This document shows positions 44,823 through 56,766 of a stretch of DNA of 64,000 nt, one piece after another; the first letter of the stretch is position 1; every line of letters starts with the position of its first letter. The position numbers were made by a program, and so were the translations under genes. The DNA is from Euonymus europaeus. Its lineage: Eukaryota > Streptophyta > Magnoliopsida > Celastrales > Celastraceae. The notes beneath the pieces are model-generated. The model ran no database searches and was not told the DNA's origin. It worked only from the letters and a program-made list of their open reading frames with translations. Where the stretch lies: contig OY756964.1 of NCBI GenBank assembly GCA_963580455.1, forward strand, positions 8,742,001-8,806,000. The letters run 5' to 3'.

Positions 44823-47302
44823 TGAAATCACTAGGCTAACACAAGAGGGGGGGTGAATTGTGTCTCCAAAAACTAAGTATAAACCCCAAATACAAAAACC
44901 CCAATCTAAAAACGTACAAATGATCAAAACAGTGTTTATAGTACAAATCTGCCACCCAACCAAGTAGATATTATTTGACCTAGCAATTCAAGTCCAAATG
45001 CAACGAAATTTGGTATGCAATATCAAAATACCTTAATGAATACTACATCAAAAATTCAGATCAAAATTCAAAGTCTAGCTATATGAACAGTGCACGGACA
45101 GATTGCTATTCCAGAAAATTAACTATCAAAAGTATACCTAGAATCCACTAATCACAAGTTGTTCAAACACAAGTAATATCCCAACAAGCAATGGCAGCAA
45201 GCAACACCCTAATATCAATTTCTAAGGCACACAAATCACTAATAGCACCAAACAAGAAAGGAAATCAAAAATAGAGTGCACAAGGATATATAGTGGTTCG
45301 GTGCTCACACCTACATCCACTACCTAAGCCCTCAAGCTTAGGATTTCCAAATCCACTAAAGGATATAAATGGTTTTGCAAGTTCACCACAAACTTAGGGT
45401 TTTCAAGCACACCCCAAACTTGTACACCACCAAGGTTTGAAGCTAACCTTAAACTTTCACACACATCTCAAAGGTAATGCCCTCAAAATGGACTTTTACA
45501 AGTGATTTGGTTTTTGGTTCTCTCAAGATTAGCTCTAAGCTATTTTGATGAGGAACATTTAATCTCTCAATGTATAGCTCACTGGTAGGATATAAATTTG
45601 GCTCAAATTCGTGGCTTGCACTCAACCAAAGGTTCACACAAAGTCTCACAAAGATGGAAATAAGTTTAGGAGAAGCTTTGTGGAAAGTAGCTCAAGAACA
45701 CTCAAAGAAATACCTTAATGATTTTGGCTTGAAAGTGTGTCTTAGCTTGAGGTTGATGAAGGGAAGATGATGACAATAATCTTAGCAAATGATGATCAAA
45801 AGATCAAGAGAAGATCACTCAAAAATTGTAGAATCAAGAACAAAAGCTCTCTTGGTAATTTTTGCACATGGGTTTTCCAAGTGTGGAATGAAGCATGATT
45901 TTCCTCTTCATTTGTCTCCATTTAATCTTGGCCATTGGATCTTGTAAATCTTCAATCTCAGCCCTCAATCAACTTATAATCTCTTCCCTTCATCTTCAAA
46001 AACGAAATCAATCAACACCATTGAAAGGCTAGCCGTTATTGACTTTTGGTCAACCTTTGATTCAAATTTCAAATCTTGGCTCCAAGGTTTGTTTGGATCT
46101 TTTGTGCTTCTTGTTAAACTCTTCTTCATGCTTAAAAAGGCTTCAACACTCAACCAAACAACCCCTGCAAGTCTCACACAAAATTCCCCCCAAAATACTT
46201 GAAAACAAGAACATAATAGTACATGGTGATGTGGACAATTTTCCTCCAAGTGTTTTGGCTCCAATCTTTTTCATTTGATTTCAAATGAATCCAAGGCTTC
46301 TCAAACTCCCTCCAAAGGCTCCTAAGGATTTCTAGAAGGGTTATGACAGAGCCCCTACTCCAAATAAATCATCCGACATTAATTCAACTTAGTCTAACCC
46401 ATGGAAGGTCAATTTGAGGAATTTAGGCTATTTTGGATAAGAATGGGTTGCACCAATTTAAGTCTTCTTCACTCCAAATTTGGTCAAGTTTCTCAATAAA
46501 TATGTCTTAGACTATTTCCTAAATAAATCCTTCAATGTAGCTCACATAGTCTCAATTGCTCCCAAATAGGGTTTCCTAGGGGATTTCGGGTTCTAAGTGC
46601 CTAAACACTGAAACCTCAATACTCAATGACCATTTCACATCCTCAATTAATGTCCCAAATAAGTGTATGATTTGTACCTACAAAGAAATGAGTGATAGAA
46701 CACTCCAATTTTGCTTGTAAGCTCAAAGAGCTTCAATGCTTGCACTTGGGTTAACCAATATGATATAAGCTCAATAAAATTCAAATAAGCACATGATAAA
46801 TCAATTCATCTATATAATAATGTGCATACAAAATTTCACTTATAATTGAGGTCGTTTGGTCATTCAATTTGATCATGCAAATCTCAACTAGCCCAGTTTA
46901 ATGACTACACAGGTGATTTATTTCAACAGACAAATTGAACCTGATAATCTTAAAATTGACCTGATACTATTTGACAATAAAAAATTCCAGAGTGTCTTAA
47001 ATAATTTTCAGAACAAGAATCAAGTCAATCAGAGCTCATATGAATAAGTTATGACTGTTCAACCAACGTGTGCGCAGTGTGATGTTGTGACAGATTTTAG
47101 CATCGAAAAATAAGTCAGTCCAGATTCATCCAATTTATATCAAACATGATCAATCATGATTCCAAAGATATATAATGAAGCTTAAATCAGTAGATATAAT
47201 TCATTTCATGATTTGTCCAAATTCATCCAAAGTTAAACACAATCAAATAGTCCAATATGTATTTTTGCATCAAAACACAAATGTAGGACCTATGGTCCAA
47301 CA
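44823..47302 (-). repeat. 3' LTR of the SIRE-type element
   Basis: 2480 bases; pairs with 53220-55652. The G run near 44847 has seven G here and twelve in the other LTR. Frames such as 45449-45649 and 45974-46264 occur in both copies and are LTR sequence. Confidence 0.93.
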
Positions 47303-47317
47303 ATCTCCCCCTTTTTG
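47303..47317 (-). promoter_or_regulatory. Polypurine tract of the SIRE-type element
   Basis: Minus-strand CAAAAAGGGGGAGAT directly precedes the LTR start TGTTGG. Confidence 0.88.
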
Positions 47318-47838
47318 ATGATTACAAAACTACATGATGTAAAAGAGCTATTTGATATCAATATAATTTGGATACCAAACCTCATGCATAAAGTGAGCAA
47401 TCACTCCCCCTTAAGTTGTGCAACTAATATGCATTTTTAATCAAATCATATGCACTTTTTCATCAATTATCTCTTCCCCTTTTTGTAAGAACTCAAAAAG
47501 GTGAGGAAATAGGGGTAATGCAACTTCAAAAACAATGAATGGTTTAACTCAATGAAGTGCATCAACTAATGCTTCCTAAGCCATGTAAAAACATTGAATG
47601 CATAGCTTGAAAATCATTCAAAATACCAATTAAAAATCAAATATGTTTTCAAGCTCATATATGCTAGCAAGGAATACCAATAACATGGAAGCAATCATGG
47701 ATCATCATTTAAGCAAGGAATCACATCAAACACATAAGAGTTTATTTGGGAACTCCCCCTACACATGTGCATCTCATTCAAATAAGTATATATAACCAAT
47801 TGAGATGTGTCACATGCAATTAAGTAAAGACCATGAGT

Positions 47839-50800
47839 TCAAGGTGCATTAATCAATCCTAATGCTTCTCTTAATTTTATAAACCTATCCTTAGCTAATG
47901 GTTTTGTAAACAAATCGGCAATATTGTGTTCTCCTTCAACATGTTCAAGCACAATGTTTCCTTTAGCTATATGATCTCTTATAAAATGATGTCTAATCTC
48001 AATGTGTTTGGCTTTTCCATGATGAACCGGATTCTTAGATAAATGGATTGCACTAATGTTGTCACATTGAATAAGTGTGTTATCAAATGACATATTAAAA
48101 TCAATCAATTGTTGTTTAATCCATAGAATTTGTGCAACACAACTACCTATGGCCATGTACTCGGCTTCGGTTGTACTTAAGGCAACACAAGTTTGTTTCT
48201 TTGAAAACCAAGATATAAGCATGTTCCCTAGGTATTGACATGTACCACTTGTACTTTTCCTATCAATTCTACAACCTCCATAATCGGCATCACTAAAAGC
48301 ATGCAAGTCAAATGAGGATTTTCTATCATACCATAACCCTAAGGTTGGTGTATCTTTCAAGTATCTCAATATCCTCTTAACGGCCAATAAATGTGATTCT
48401 TTAGGATTAGATTGATATCTAGCACACATACACACACTAAACATGATATCCGGCCTAGATGCGGTCAAATAAAGTAAACTTCCAATCATAGACCTATACA
48501 TCTTTTGATCCACTTCTTTGCTTTTAAGGTCGGCTTCTAATTTGGATGACACCCCCATTGGTGTAGAACATCCTTTAGACAAGTCCATCCCAAACCTTTT
48601 AAGCAAGTCATAAGTGTATTTAGTTTGACTTATATGAATGCCATGGATTGTTTGTCTAATTTGCAATCCTAGAAAATATGTCAACTCACCCATCATAGAC
48701 ATTTCAAATTCACTTTTCATGCACAATGCAAAGTCATCACACATTGATTCCAAAGTAGCACCAAATATAATGTCATCCACATATATTTGCACAATCAACA
48801 AGTCATCACCTTTGCATTTAGTAAACAAAGTATTATCAATACTACCACAAGAAAAATCATTTTCTAACAAGAATTTACTAAGTCTCTCATACCATGCCCT
48901 AGGTGCTTGCTTTAAGCCATACAATGCCTTGTCTAATTTATAAACATGATTAGGGTATTCTTTAGATTCAAAACCCGGAGGTTGTTTAACATACACTTCC
49001 TCATTTATCACACCATTCAAGAAAGCACTCTTAACATCCATTTGAAAAAGTTTAAAACCCTTATAGCATGCAAAAGCTAATAAAAGTCTAATGGCCTCCA
49101 ACCTTGCAACCGGTGCAAAGGTTTCTTCATAATCTATACCCTCTTCTTGACAATAACCTTGAGCTACTAGCCTTGCCTTATTCCTAATCACTTCACCATT
49201 CTCATTCATCTTATTTCTAAACACCCATTTGGTTCCAATAATGGTGTGGTCTCTAGGTTTTGGAACAAGTGTCCAAACCTTGCTTCTTTCAAATTGTTCA
49301 AGTTCTTCTTGCATAGCAAAAATCCAATCTTCATCAATTAAAGCATCTTTTACATTCTTAGGTTCTATCATAGATATCATAGCATAAAGATTTAAAGGAT
49401 GAGAGTTGACCATCGAATTCAATCTTGATCTTGTTTGAATGCCTTTTGAGAAGTCTCCAATGATAAGCTCTTTAGGATGCATGTGCTTGTCCTTCTTTTG
49501 AAGCCTATTTCCTTGATTATTAGAGTCGCCCGATTGTATATCATTACCATGCTCATCATGATCTTCATTATTAGACATAGGTTCCACTTGATTTTCTTGA
49601 TTTGATGTAACATCATTTGACATTTTCATCTCCTTCAAGCTTCCCACCAATAAATCATCATCCTCTTTTATTTGTAGATCATGACCACCAATACAGTGTG
49701 AACTCTTTGGATGATCTAGCCCTTCAAAACCTGAAATTTCTTCTTCTACAAGCACATTTGGATCAAGTGAAAACATATCATCGAATTTAACATGCACACT
49801 TTCTTCCACAACCTTAGACTTATCATTAAAAACTCTATAAGCTCTAGAATGAGTAGAATAACCAAGAAATATACCAATTTCACTCTTAGCATCAAACTCA
49901 TCAAGATTGTCTTTTGTATTCAAAATATAGCATTTACAACCAAACACTCCAAAATAGTCAACTTTAGGCTTCCTAGCATACAAAAGCTCATATGGAGTCT
50001 TTTTCAAAAATTTTCTAATAGACAACCTATTAGAGACATAACATGCATTATTTATAGCTTCGGCCCAAAAGTATTTAGGTAAGGCATATTCAAGCATCAT
50101 GGTTCTACCTAACTCTTGTAATGTCCTATTTTTCCTTTCAACAACTCCATTTTGTTGTGGTGTTCTAGGTGCACTAAAATTATGTGTAATACCATAAGAA
50201 TCACATAAAGCATCAAATCCATAGTTTTCAAATTCACCTCCATGGTCACTCCTAATTTTGGAAACATGCAATTCATGCTCATTTTGCACTCTTTTAATGA
50301 AAGATTTAAACTCATGTAATGCATCACTTTTATGAGCTAAAAACAAACACCAAGTAAATCTTGAATAATCATCAACAATAACAAATGCATAATACTTGCC
50401 ACCTAAAATCTTTGTCCTACTAGGACCAAACAAATCAATATGCAATAGTTGAAGTGGCCTAGAAGTAGAAACAACATTTTTTGATTTAAAAGACTCCTTA
50501 ATTTGCTTACCTCTAATGCAATGTTTACATATAATGGAATCACCAAACTTCAACTTGGGTAAGCCTCTAACTAATTCTTTTGAACTAAGCTTTCTCAAAG
50601 TAGAAACACCTACATGACCCAATCTTCTATGCCAATACAACACAACATCATTAGAAGAAATCAAACATGTCATATTATCATTCTTCATATTTAAGTCAAG
50701 TGCATACATATGACCTATTCTAACACCGGATGTAATGATATTATCATGCTCATCTACAATACAATATTTACCTTTCTTAAAATGTGAATCATATCCTTTA

Positions 50801-51015
50801 TCCGCTAATTGACTAATGCTAAGCAAATTAAATTGCAACCTTTCAACCAAAAGACAATCATTTAGAGAAAAGGAACCCTTACCAACCGATCCTATGCCTA
50901 GAATCTTTCCCTTAGAATTGTCTCCAAAAGTCACATAACCACCATTCTTCTTTTCCTTGAATGAAGTAAATAAGGTTCGATCTCCACTCATATGCCTTGA
51001 GCATCCACTATCCAA
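47839..51015 (-). CDS. pol: Copia pol: protease end, integrase, reverse transcriptase, RNase H
   Basis: 1058 uninterrupted codons to TGA before 47839. The frame starts inside the protease, with the active site D2-S-G. Integrase zinc residues H129, H134, C163 and C166 are followed by the catalytic triad D194 (HIDLFGP), D257 (RSDHGGEF) and E293 (GVVERKN). Reverse transcriptase spans about 579-820, with [10 protein letters not shown] at 659-668 and YVDD at 745-748. RNase H has D909, E950 and D985, and the C-terminus ends [15 protein letters not shown]. All expected catalytic residues are present. The order integrase before RT is the copia order. Upstream the frame is closed by a TAG about 40 bases before the first Met, so linkage to gag requires a frame change. 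Domains are certain; activity is inference. Confidence 0.92.
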   Translation of the reverse strand: MDSGCSRHMSGDRTLFTSFKEKKNGGYVTFGDNSKGKILGIGSVGKGSFSLNDCLLVERLQFNLLSISQLADKGYDSHFKKGKYCIVDEHDNIITSGVRIGHMYALDLNMKNDNMTCLISSNDVVLYWHRRLGHVGVSTLRKLSSKELVRGLPKLKFGDSIICKHCIRGKQIKESFKSKNVVSTSRPLQLLHIDLFGPSRTKILGGKYYAFVIVDDYSRFTWCLFLAHKSDALHEFKSFIKRVQNEHELHVSKIRSDHGGEFENYGFDALCDSYGITHNFSAPRTPQQNGVVERKNRTLQELGRTMMLEYALPKYFWAEAINNACYVSNRLSIRKFLKKTPYELLYARKPKVDYFGVFGCKCYILNTKDNLDEFDAKSEIGIFLGYSTHSRAYRVFNDKSKVVEESVHVKFDDMFSLDPNVLVEEEISGFEGLDHPKSSHCIGGHDLQIKEDDDLLVGSLKEMKMSNDVTSNQENQVEPMSNNEDHDEHGNDIQSGDSNNQGNRLQKKDKHMHPKELIIGDFSKGIQTRSRLNSMVNSHPLNLYAMISMIEPKNVKDALIDEDWIFAMQEELEQFERSKVWTLVPKPRDHTIIGTKWVFRNKMNENGEVIRNKARLVAQGYCQEEGIDYEETFAPVARLEAIRLLLAFACYKGFKLFQMDVKSAFLNGVINEEVYVKQPPGFESKEYPNHVYKLDKALYGLKQAPRAWYERLSKFLLENDFSCGSIDNTLFTKCKGDDLLIVQIYVDDIIFGATLESMCDDFALCMKSEFEMSMMGELTYFLGLQIRQTIHGIHISQTKYTYDLLKRFGMDLSKGCSTPMGVSSKLEADLKSKEVDQKMYRSMIGSLLYLTASRPDIMFSVCMCARYQSNPKESHLLAVKRILRYLKDTPTLGLWYDRKSSFDLHAFSDADYGGCRIDRKSTSGTCQYLGNMLISWFSKKQTCVALSTTEAEYMAIGSCVAQILWIKQQLIDFNMSFDNTLIQCDNISAIHLSKNPVHHGKAKHIEIRHHFIRDHIAKGNIVLEHVEGEHNIADLFTKPLAKDRFIKLREALGLINAP

Positions 51016-51068
51016 GTACCATTGGCATGGATTGGATGAAGACTTGAAGCATACCTAACCATATGAAT

Positions 51069-51701
51069 TCAAAAGACCTTAGGTATCCAAACTTTGGATC
51101 CTTGAGGGTTAGATACAATAGCATAGACATTTAATTTTAGCACAACACTTGCATATTCAATTTTGTCATCATATTTCAAGCACTTTGGCACCCAAACCTT
51201 TTTCAAACTCACTTTCCTCACTCTAGGGTGTGTGGCCCTAGATGAAGATGCACCACCCAAGGAGTGAGCACCTTTGGCCTTGGCTTTTGAAGCCTTGGCC
51301 GAACCTTGTATAGTCCTTGAAGTTTTAGTCAAGTCTCCTTTAGGTCTTACAAGCTTAACCGATTCTTCATTTTCACATTTAGAACCATCAAGAGTCATAG
51401 CATCATAACCAAGTCCACTCCTATCTAAATAATGCCTTTGAGAGGCCAACATTTCATCCAATTTCAAAGAACTCATGGCAAATTTAGATAATTGAGTTTC
51501 TAGAAATCTATTCTTTTCTTTTATCATATCAAGCTCATGTTGCAAAGAAGTAGCATTGGAAAGCATTACACACTCATGTTCATCCCATGTAACTAATTCT
51601 TCTTCTAACTCAAGCACTCTAGCTTTAAGATGATCATAATCATGCATATTTACATTTGAATTTTCAGCCATACAAGCATAAGAGATTTTTGTTTTAAACA
51701 C
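51069..51701 (-). pseudogene. Distal gag/pre-protease segment of the SIRE-type element, out of frame
   Basis: 210 codons, reading MHDYDHLKARVLELEEELVTW and NRFLETQLSKFAMSSLKLDEML, a coiled-coil-rich gag tail, then SLKKVWVPKCLKYDDKI and SKVWIPKVF just before the protease. Frame relative to the main gag frame (51650-53101) is shifted, with a 52-base overlap. A stop and another shift separate it from pol. In intact relatives all three are one polyprotein, so these are inactivating or programmed changes; the first is more likely. Confidence 0.8.
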
Positions 51702-53062
51702 TTATTCTCATCAATCAAAACATCATGCTCAAGTATCATATCATCATTTTTAGCACATATAGCAACATACTTGGCATTCAACTCCTCAAGTTCACTAACA
51801 TGCATTTCATCATTTTTCATAAGTCTAGTATTTTCTTTCTTAAGTTGTTTGCACTTTCTAAGCAACATACCATGAGAATCACATAAATCATCATAATTGG
51901 AATATAATTCATCATAGGTTAAAGGAGTAGAATCTTTTACCATCTCATCTTGAGAGGATGAGTAAATTTTCTCCTCTTTTGCCATAAGACAAAAGTGTGT
52001 CTTATGCTCCATCTCATCCTCACTTGATGAGTTTGATGATGAATCATCCCATATTGCTTTCAATGCCTTCTTTTTCTCTTTCCCTTTTCCCTTGTGATAT
52101 TTCTTGGATGCTTTGGGGCATTCGGCTTGGAAGTGGCCAACCTTGCCACAATTAAAGCAAGATGGCTTCTCTCTTTCCTTCTCCTTTCCCTTGAAGTTCC
52201 TATTCTTGAATCCTCCTCTTTTGTTCTTCACAAACTTCTTGAAGTTCTTCACCATCATTGCCATCCCATCATCACTATCCTCATCACTCTCACTACTTGA
52301 AGAGTTCTCTTCATCCTTCACCTTAGAAGCCATGGCCCCTTTAGGTTTAGTAGTCACGGCTAGGGCAATGCCCTTCTTCCTTTGAGGCTCTTCATCCACT
52401 CTATTCAACAATTTTATCTCATGAGTCATCAAACTCCCAATGAGCTCGTCCAACTTCAAAGTCCTCAAGTCTTTGGCCTCCTCGATGGCGGTAACCTTCT
52501 CACTCCAATTTCTAGGTAAGCTCCTTAGAACTTTTTGTACCTTGTCATGCATAGGGTAAGGTTTGCCAAGAGCATTCAAATCATTGCATATGCATGTCAA
52601 CCTATTAAACATGTCACTAATGCATTCACCTTCAAGCATTTTGAACAATTCATATTTTTGCACTAACATGTTAATTTTGCAATCTTTAACTTGACTAGTT
52701 CCTTTATGCTTTAATTCTAACATTTTCCAAATCTCTTGAGCACTAGTGCATGCACTAATATGATCATACTCACCCCTAGCTAATGCAATATGTAACAAGT
52801 TAATTGCTTTTTCATTTAAGCTCACCTTCTTGTCATCACTCTCACTATACTCACTCTCATCCTTAGGAACTTCCTTATCTCCCTCTTTCTTAGTAGGAAT
52901 GAATGGTCCATTCTCTATAACTCTCCATGAGGCCATATCCATACTCCTAAGGAAAATCCTCATCCTATTCTTCCAAAAACCATAATCCTTCCGATCAAAG
53001 AAAGGTGGCCTATTTGATGACAAGCCCTCACCATCATGTGGTCTAGTACTAGTGTAAGCCAT
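51650..53062 (-). pseudogene. gag: Gag of the SIRE-type element (N-terminal and zinc-knuckle part)
   Basis: I take ATG 53062 (MAYTSTRPHDGEGLSS) as the start, since the upstream 13 codons are not gag-like. Core: FFDRKDYGFWKNRMRIFL, IWKMLELKHKGTSQVKD, LRSLPRNWSEKVTAIEEAKD. The single knuckle CFNCGKVGHFQAEC lies at about 52118-52159, preceded by a Ser/Glu/Asp-rich patch (SSSSESDEDSDD) and followed by Lys-rich and Ser-rich tracts. Gag assembles particles. The frame ends prematurely at 51650 within the coiled-coil tail, which continues in another frame at 51069-51701. Confidence 0.88.
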
Positions 53063-53219
53063 TTGATCTAAGCTAGAATATACCTGAAAGGGCAGTGCCA
53101 CAAGGCTGCTACGTCAGGTGCTGGCGAGGGAGAGAAGACCCTCCTACCGTTGCTAAAGCTTTCTCTTTAAGGCTTTTCACTTCGATTCTCGTTATTCAAG
53201 CGGATCGCTTTGTTTGTAA
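53063..53219 (-). other. 5' leader of the SIRE-type element, without a recognisable primer site
   Basis: Only 157 bases separate the 5' LTR from gag. The bases right after the LTR end (minus TTACAAACAAAGCG) do not start with TGG and do not match the Met-tRNA site usual in copia elements. A TTTCAGGT string shortly before gag looks like a splice acceptor. Confidence 0.6.
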
Positions 53220-55652
53220 TGAAATCACTAGGCTAACACAAGAGGGGGGGGGGGGTGAATTGTGTCTCCAAAAACTAAGTATAAACCCCAAATACAAAAA
53301 CCACAATCTAAAAATGTACAAATGATCAAAACAGTGTTTATAGTACAAATCTGCCACCCAACCAAGTAGATATTATTTGACCAAGCAATTCAAGTCCAAA
53401 TGCAACGAAATTTGGTATGCAATATCAAAATACCTTAATGAATACTACATCAAAAATTCAGATCAAAATTCAAAGTCTAGCTATATGAACAGTGCACGGA
53501 CAGATTGCTATTCCAGAAAATTAACTATCAAAAGTATACCTAGAATCCACTAATCACAAGTTGTTCAAACACAAGCAATATCCCAACAAGCAATGGCAGC
53601 AAGCAACACCCTAATATCAATTTCTAAGGCATACAAATCACTAATAGCACCAAACAAGAAAGGAAATCAAAAATAGAGTGCACAAGGATATATAGTGGTT
53701 CGGTGCTCACACCTACATCCACTACCTAAGCGCTCAAGCATAGGATTTCCAAATCCACTAAAGGATATAAATGGTTTTGCAAGTTCACCACAAACTTAGG
53801 GTTTTCAAGCACACCCCAAACTTGTACACCACCAAGGTTTGAAGCTAACCTTAAACTTTCACACACCTCTCAAAGGTAATGCCCTCAAAAGAGACTTTTA
53901 CAAGTGATTTGGTTTTTGGTTCTCTCAAGATTAGCTCTAAGCTATTTTGATGAGGAACATTTAATCTCTCAATGTATAGCTCACTGGTAGGATATAAATT
54001 TGGCTCAAATTCGTGGCTTGAACTCAACCAAAGGTTCACACAAAGTCTCACAAAGATGAAAATAAGTTTAGGAGAAGCTTTGTAGAAAGTAGCTCAAGAA
54101 CACTCAAAGAAATACCTTAATGATTTTGGCTTGAAAGTGTGTCTTAGCTTGAGGTTGATGAAGGGAAGATGATGACAATAATCTTAGCAAATGATGATCA
54201 AAAGATCAAGAGAAGATCACTCCAAAATTGTAGAATCAAGAACAAAAGCTCTCTTGGTAATTTTTGCACATGGGTTTTCCAAGTGTGGAATGAAGCATGA
54301 TTTTCCTCTTCATTTGTCTCCATTTAATCTTGGCCATTGGATCTTGTTAATCTTCAATCTCAGCCCTCAATAAACTTATAATCTCTTCCCTTCATCTTCA
54401 AAAACGAAATCAATCAACACATTGAAAGGCTAGCCGTTATTGACTTTTGGTCAACCTTTGATTCAAAATTCAAATCTTGGCTCCAAGGTTTGTTTGAATC
54501 TTTTGTGCTTCTTGTTAAACTCTTCTCCATGCTTACAAAGGCTTCAACACTCAACCAAACAACCCCCCCCCCCCCAAAATACTTGAAAACAAGAACATAA
54601 TAGGACATGGTGATGTGGACAATTTTCCTCCAAGTGTTTTGGCTCCAATCTTTTTCATTTAATTTCAAATGAATCCAAGGCTTCTCAAACTCCCTCCAAA
54701 GGCTCCTAAGGCTTTCTAGAAAGGTTATGACAGAGCCCCTACTCCAAATAAATCATCCAACATTAATTCAACTTAGTCTAACCCATGGAAGGTCAATTTG
54801 AGGAATTTAGGCTATTTTGGATAAGAATGGGTTGCACCAATTTAAGTCTTCTTCACTCCAAATTTGGTCAAGTTTCTCAATAAATATGTCTTAGACTATT
54901 TCCTAAATAAATCCTTCAATGTAGCTCACATAGTCTCAATTGCTCCCAAATAGGGTCAATAAAAATTAATGTCCATGACCATTTCACATCCTCAATTAAT
55001 GTCCCAAATAAGTGTATGATTTGTACCTACAAATAAATGAGTGATAGAACACTCCAATTTTGCTTGTAAGCTCAAAGAGCTTCAATGCTTGCACTTGGGT
55101 TAACCAATATGATATAAGCTCAATAAAATTCAAGTAAGTACATGATAAATCAATTCATCTATATAAGAATGTGCATACAAAATTTCACTTATAATTGAGG
55201 TCGTTTGGTCATTCAATTTGATCATGCAAATCTCAACTAGGCTAGTTTCACAACTACACTAGTGAATTAATTTCAACTGACAAATTGAACCTGATAAACT
55301 TAAAATTGACCTGAAAATATTTGACAATGAAAAATTCCAGAGTGTCTTAAATAATTTTCAGAACAAGAATCAAGTCAATCAGAGCTCATATGAATAAGTT
55401 ATGACTGTTCAACCAACGTGTGCGCAGTGTGATGTTGTGACAGATTTTAGCATCGAAAAATAAGTCAGTCCAGATTCATCCAATTTATATCAAACATGAT
55501 CAATCATGATTCCAAAGATATATAATGAAGCTTAAATCAGTAGATATAATTCATTTCATGATTTATCCAAATTCATCCAAAGTTAAGCACAATCAAATAG
55601 TCCAATATGTATTTTTGCATCAAAACACAAATATAGGACCTATGGTCCAACA
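53220..55652 (-). repeat. 5' LTR of the SIRE-type element
   Basis: 2433 bases; differs from the 3' LTR by scattered substitutions, a C run at 54565-54577, and a short deletion/replacement near 54955-54970. Confidence 0.93.
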
Positions 55653-55657
55653 GATGT
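55653..55657 (+). repeat. Target site duplication, right copy
   Basis: GATGT, identical to 44818-44822. Confidence 0.9.
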
Positions 55658-56766
55658 GACCTTGTGTTAAGCTTGCACAGTTAGCAAATAAAATTCAGGA
55701 GTTGCACAGGATAATTAATGGGCTATGGTTGGTGGACAAGTTATTTAATTTAATGTTGTTTAATAAAATAATTTATGTGATAGTAAATTGGTGCTGAATA
55801 TTTGCCATGGCGTTACTGATTTGAGCTGCCTATTTTTTTTTAAAAAAAAGAAGTTGGAATGACGCTAAAAAAAAAAAAAAAAAATTGTAAGTTACAAATT
55901 GATATGGTGATTTGATATCATGTTTTGAAATCTTATGTATGAGTTCGTTAAGTTTTGAGTTGCGCGGAGATATTGATTAGTGAGGAGATGTGTGGAATTT
56001 GCTTTCAGTTGATAATATTAATTATGAGTAGTCTGTCCTTATGATGGAGTGCTCATGATGGTGTGGCCATTCTAATGTGATTATCGTTAATAATATAGAA
56101 ATTTAATATTGGATATGTATATATATATATATATATATAAATTGACGTGGTTGGAGTGAGATAGTTGGAAGGTAGATATATATGAGAACAAGTGATGTAC
56201 AGATGTATTAATTTGAAAGGGGCCACTGATAGGCCGACGTCAAGAGGGTGATTATTCACTGATATATCATGCATTGAAAGTTGTTGGAATGATGAGTTGG
56301 TGAGGATTATGTGGTGTGATAGCACACATGTGATAATTATGAATTATTCTTTGACACAATAGCGCAGTTATTGTGATGCTAACGTAAAGATATTTAATGA
56401 CAAATTCTGGTGTGCGCGTGAGTGGATGATTGTGACCGAGATGGTGGGTCACGGTGGGACAAATTGAGATGAATTACTATTGATCATGACTTCTTAAATA
56501 TGACTTGTGTTGTCTTTTGTTTCGAAATGCTATGCTAAATTGATCCCGGAAATTGGTTATTGTAGAGGAAAAACAAAAATTGATGCTAGATATAAGTTGC
56601 TTCTTAAATTACATTGGTGGAGTATTGGTGATACGAAGCGGCCGACTTATCGTGTAGAAAGGGTGACCGAGGCGCTAAATTTGCGGTGGAGAACGAATAA
56701 GATCCACTTTGCGAGATTGGCATTAAATTTAAATTTCGAGGACGAAATTATTTAAGGAGAGGAGAA
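55658..56766 (+). other. 3' interior of the Tekay-type derivative, ending in a purine tract
   Basis: AT-rich with poly-A/T (55835-55885) and TA (56118-56137) runs. The last part reads AATTTCGAGGACGAAATTA and then TTAAGGAGAGGAGAA (56752-56766). This FEDE-type ending directly before TGTGATATCC is typical of chromovirus pol-LTR borders. The frame 56507-56755 just before it has no domain I recognise. Confidence 0.65.

Larger units (their letters stand above)
44823..55652 (-). mobile_element. SIRE/Maximus-type Ty1/copia retrotransposon
   Basis: A 10.8-kb minus-strand element with 2.4-kb LTRs (5' at 53220-55652, 3' at 44823-47302), LTR ends TGTTGGACCATAGG...GTGATTTCA, a polypurine tract adjoining the 3' LTR and a perfect 5-base target duplication GATGT. 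Long LTRs, a gag with one zinc knuckle and a pol starting at ...[11 protein letters not shown] mark the SIRE/Maximus lineage. Pol is uninterrupted; gag is split by a frame change. An env-like ORF, found in some SIRE elements, is absent: only about 520 bases separate pol from the polypurine tract. Its intact target duplication and closely similar LTRs make it one of the younger insertions here. Confidence 0.93.

Noticed and set aside
49792..50082. Plus-strand frame inside the SIRE pol region
   Set aside because: It is the antisense shadow of the integrase-coding sequence.
56101..56140. TA microsatellite as an origin or matrix element
   Set aside because: Simple (TA)n run of ordinary length for a plant genome; no accompanying signal. 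The same applies to 22546-22567 and 59312-59330.
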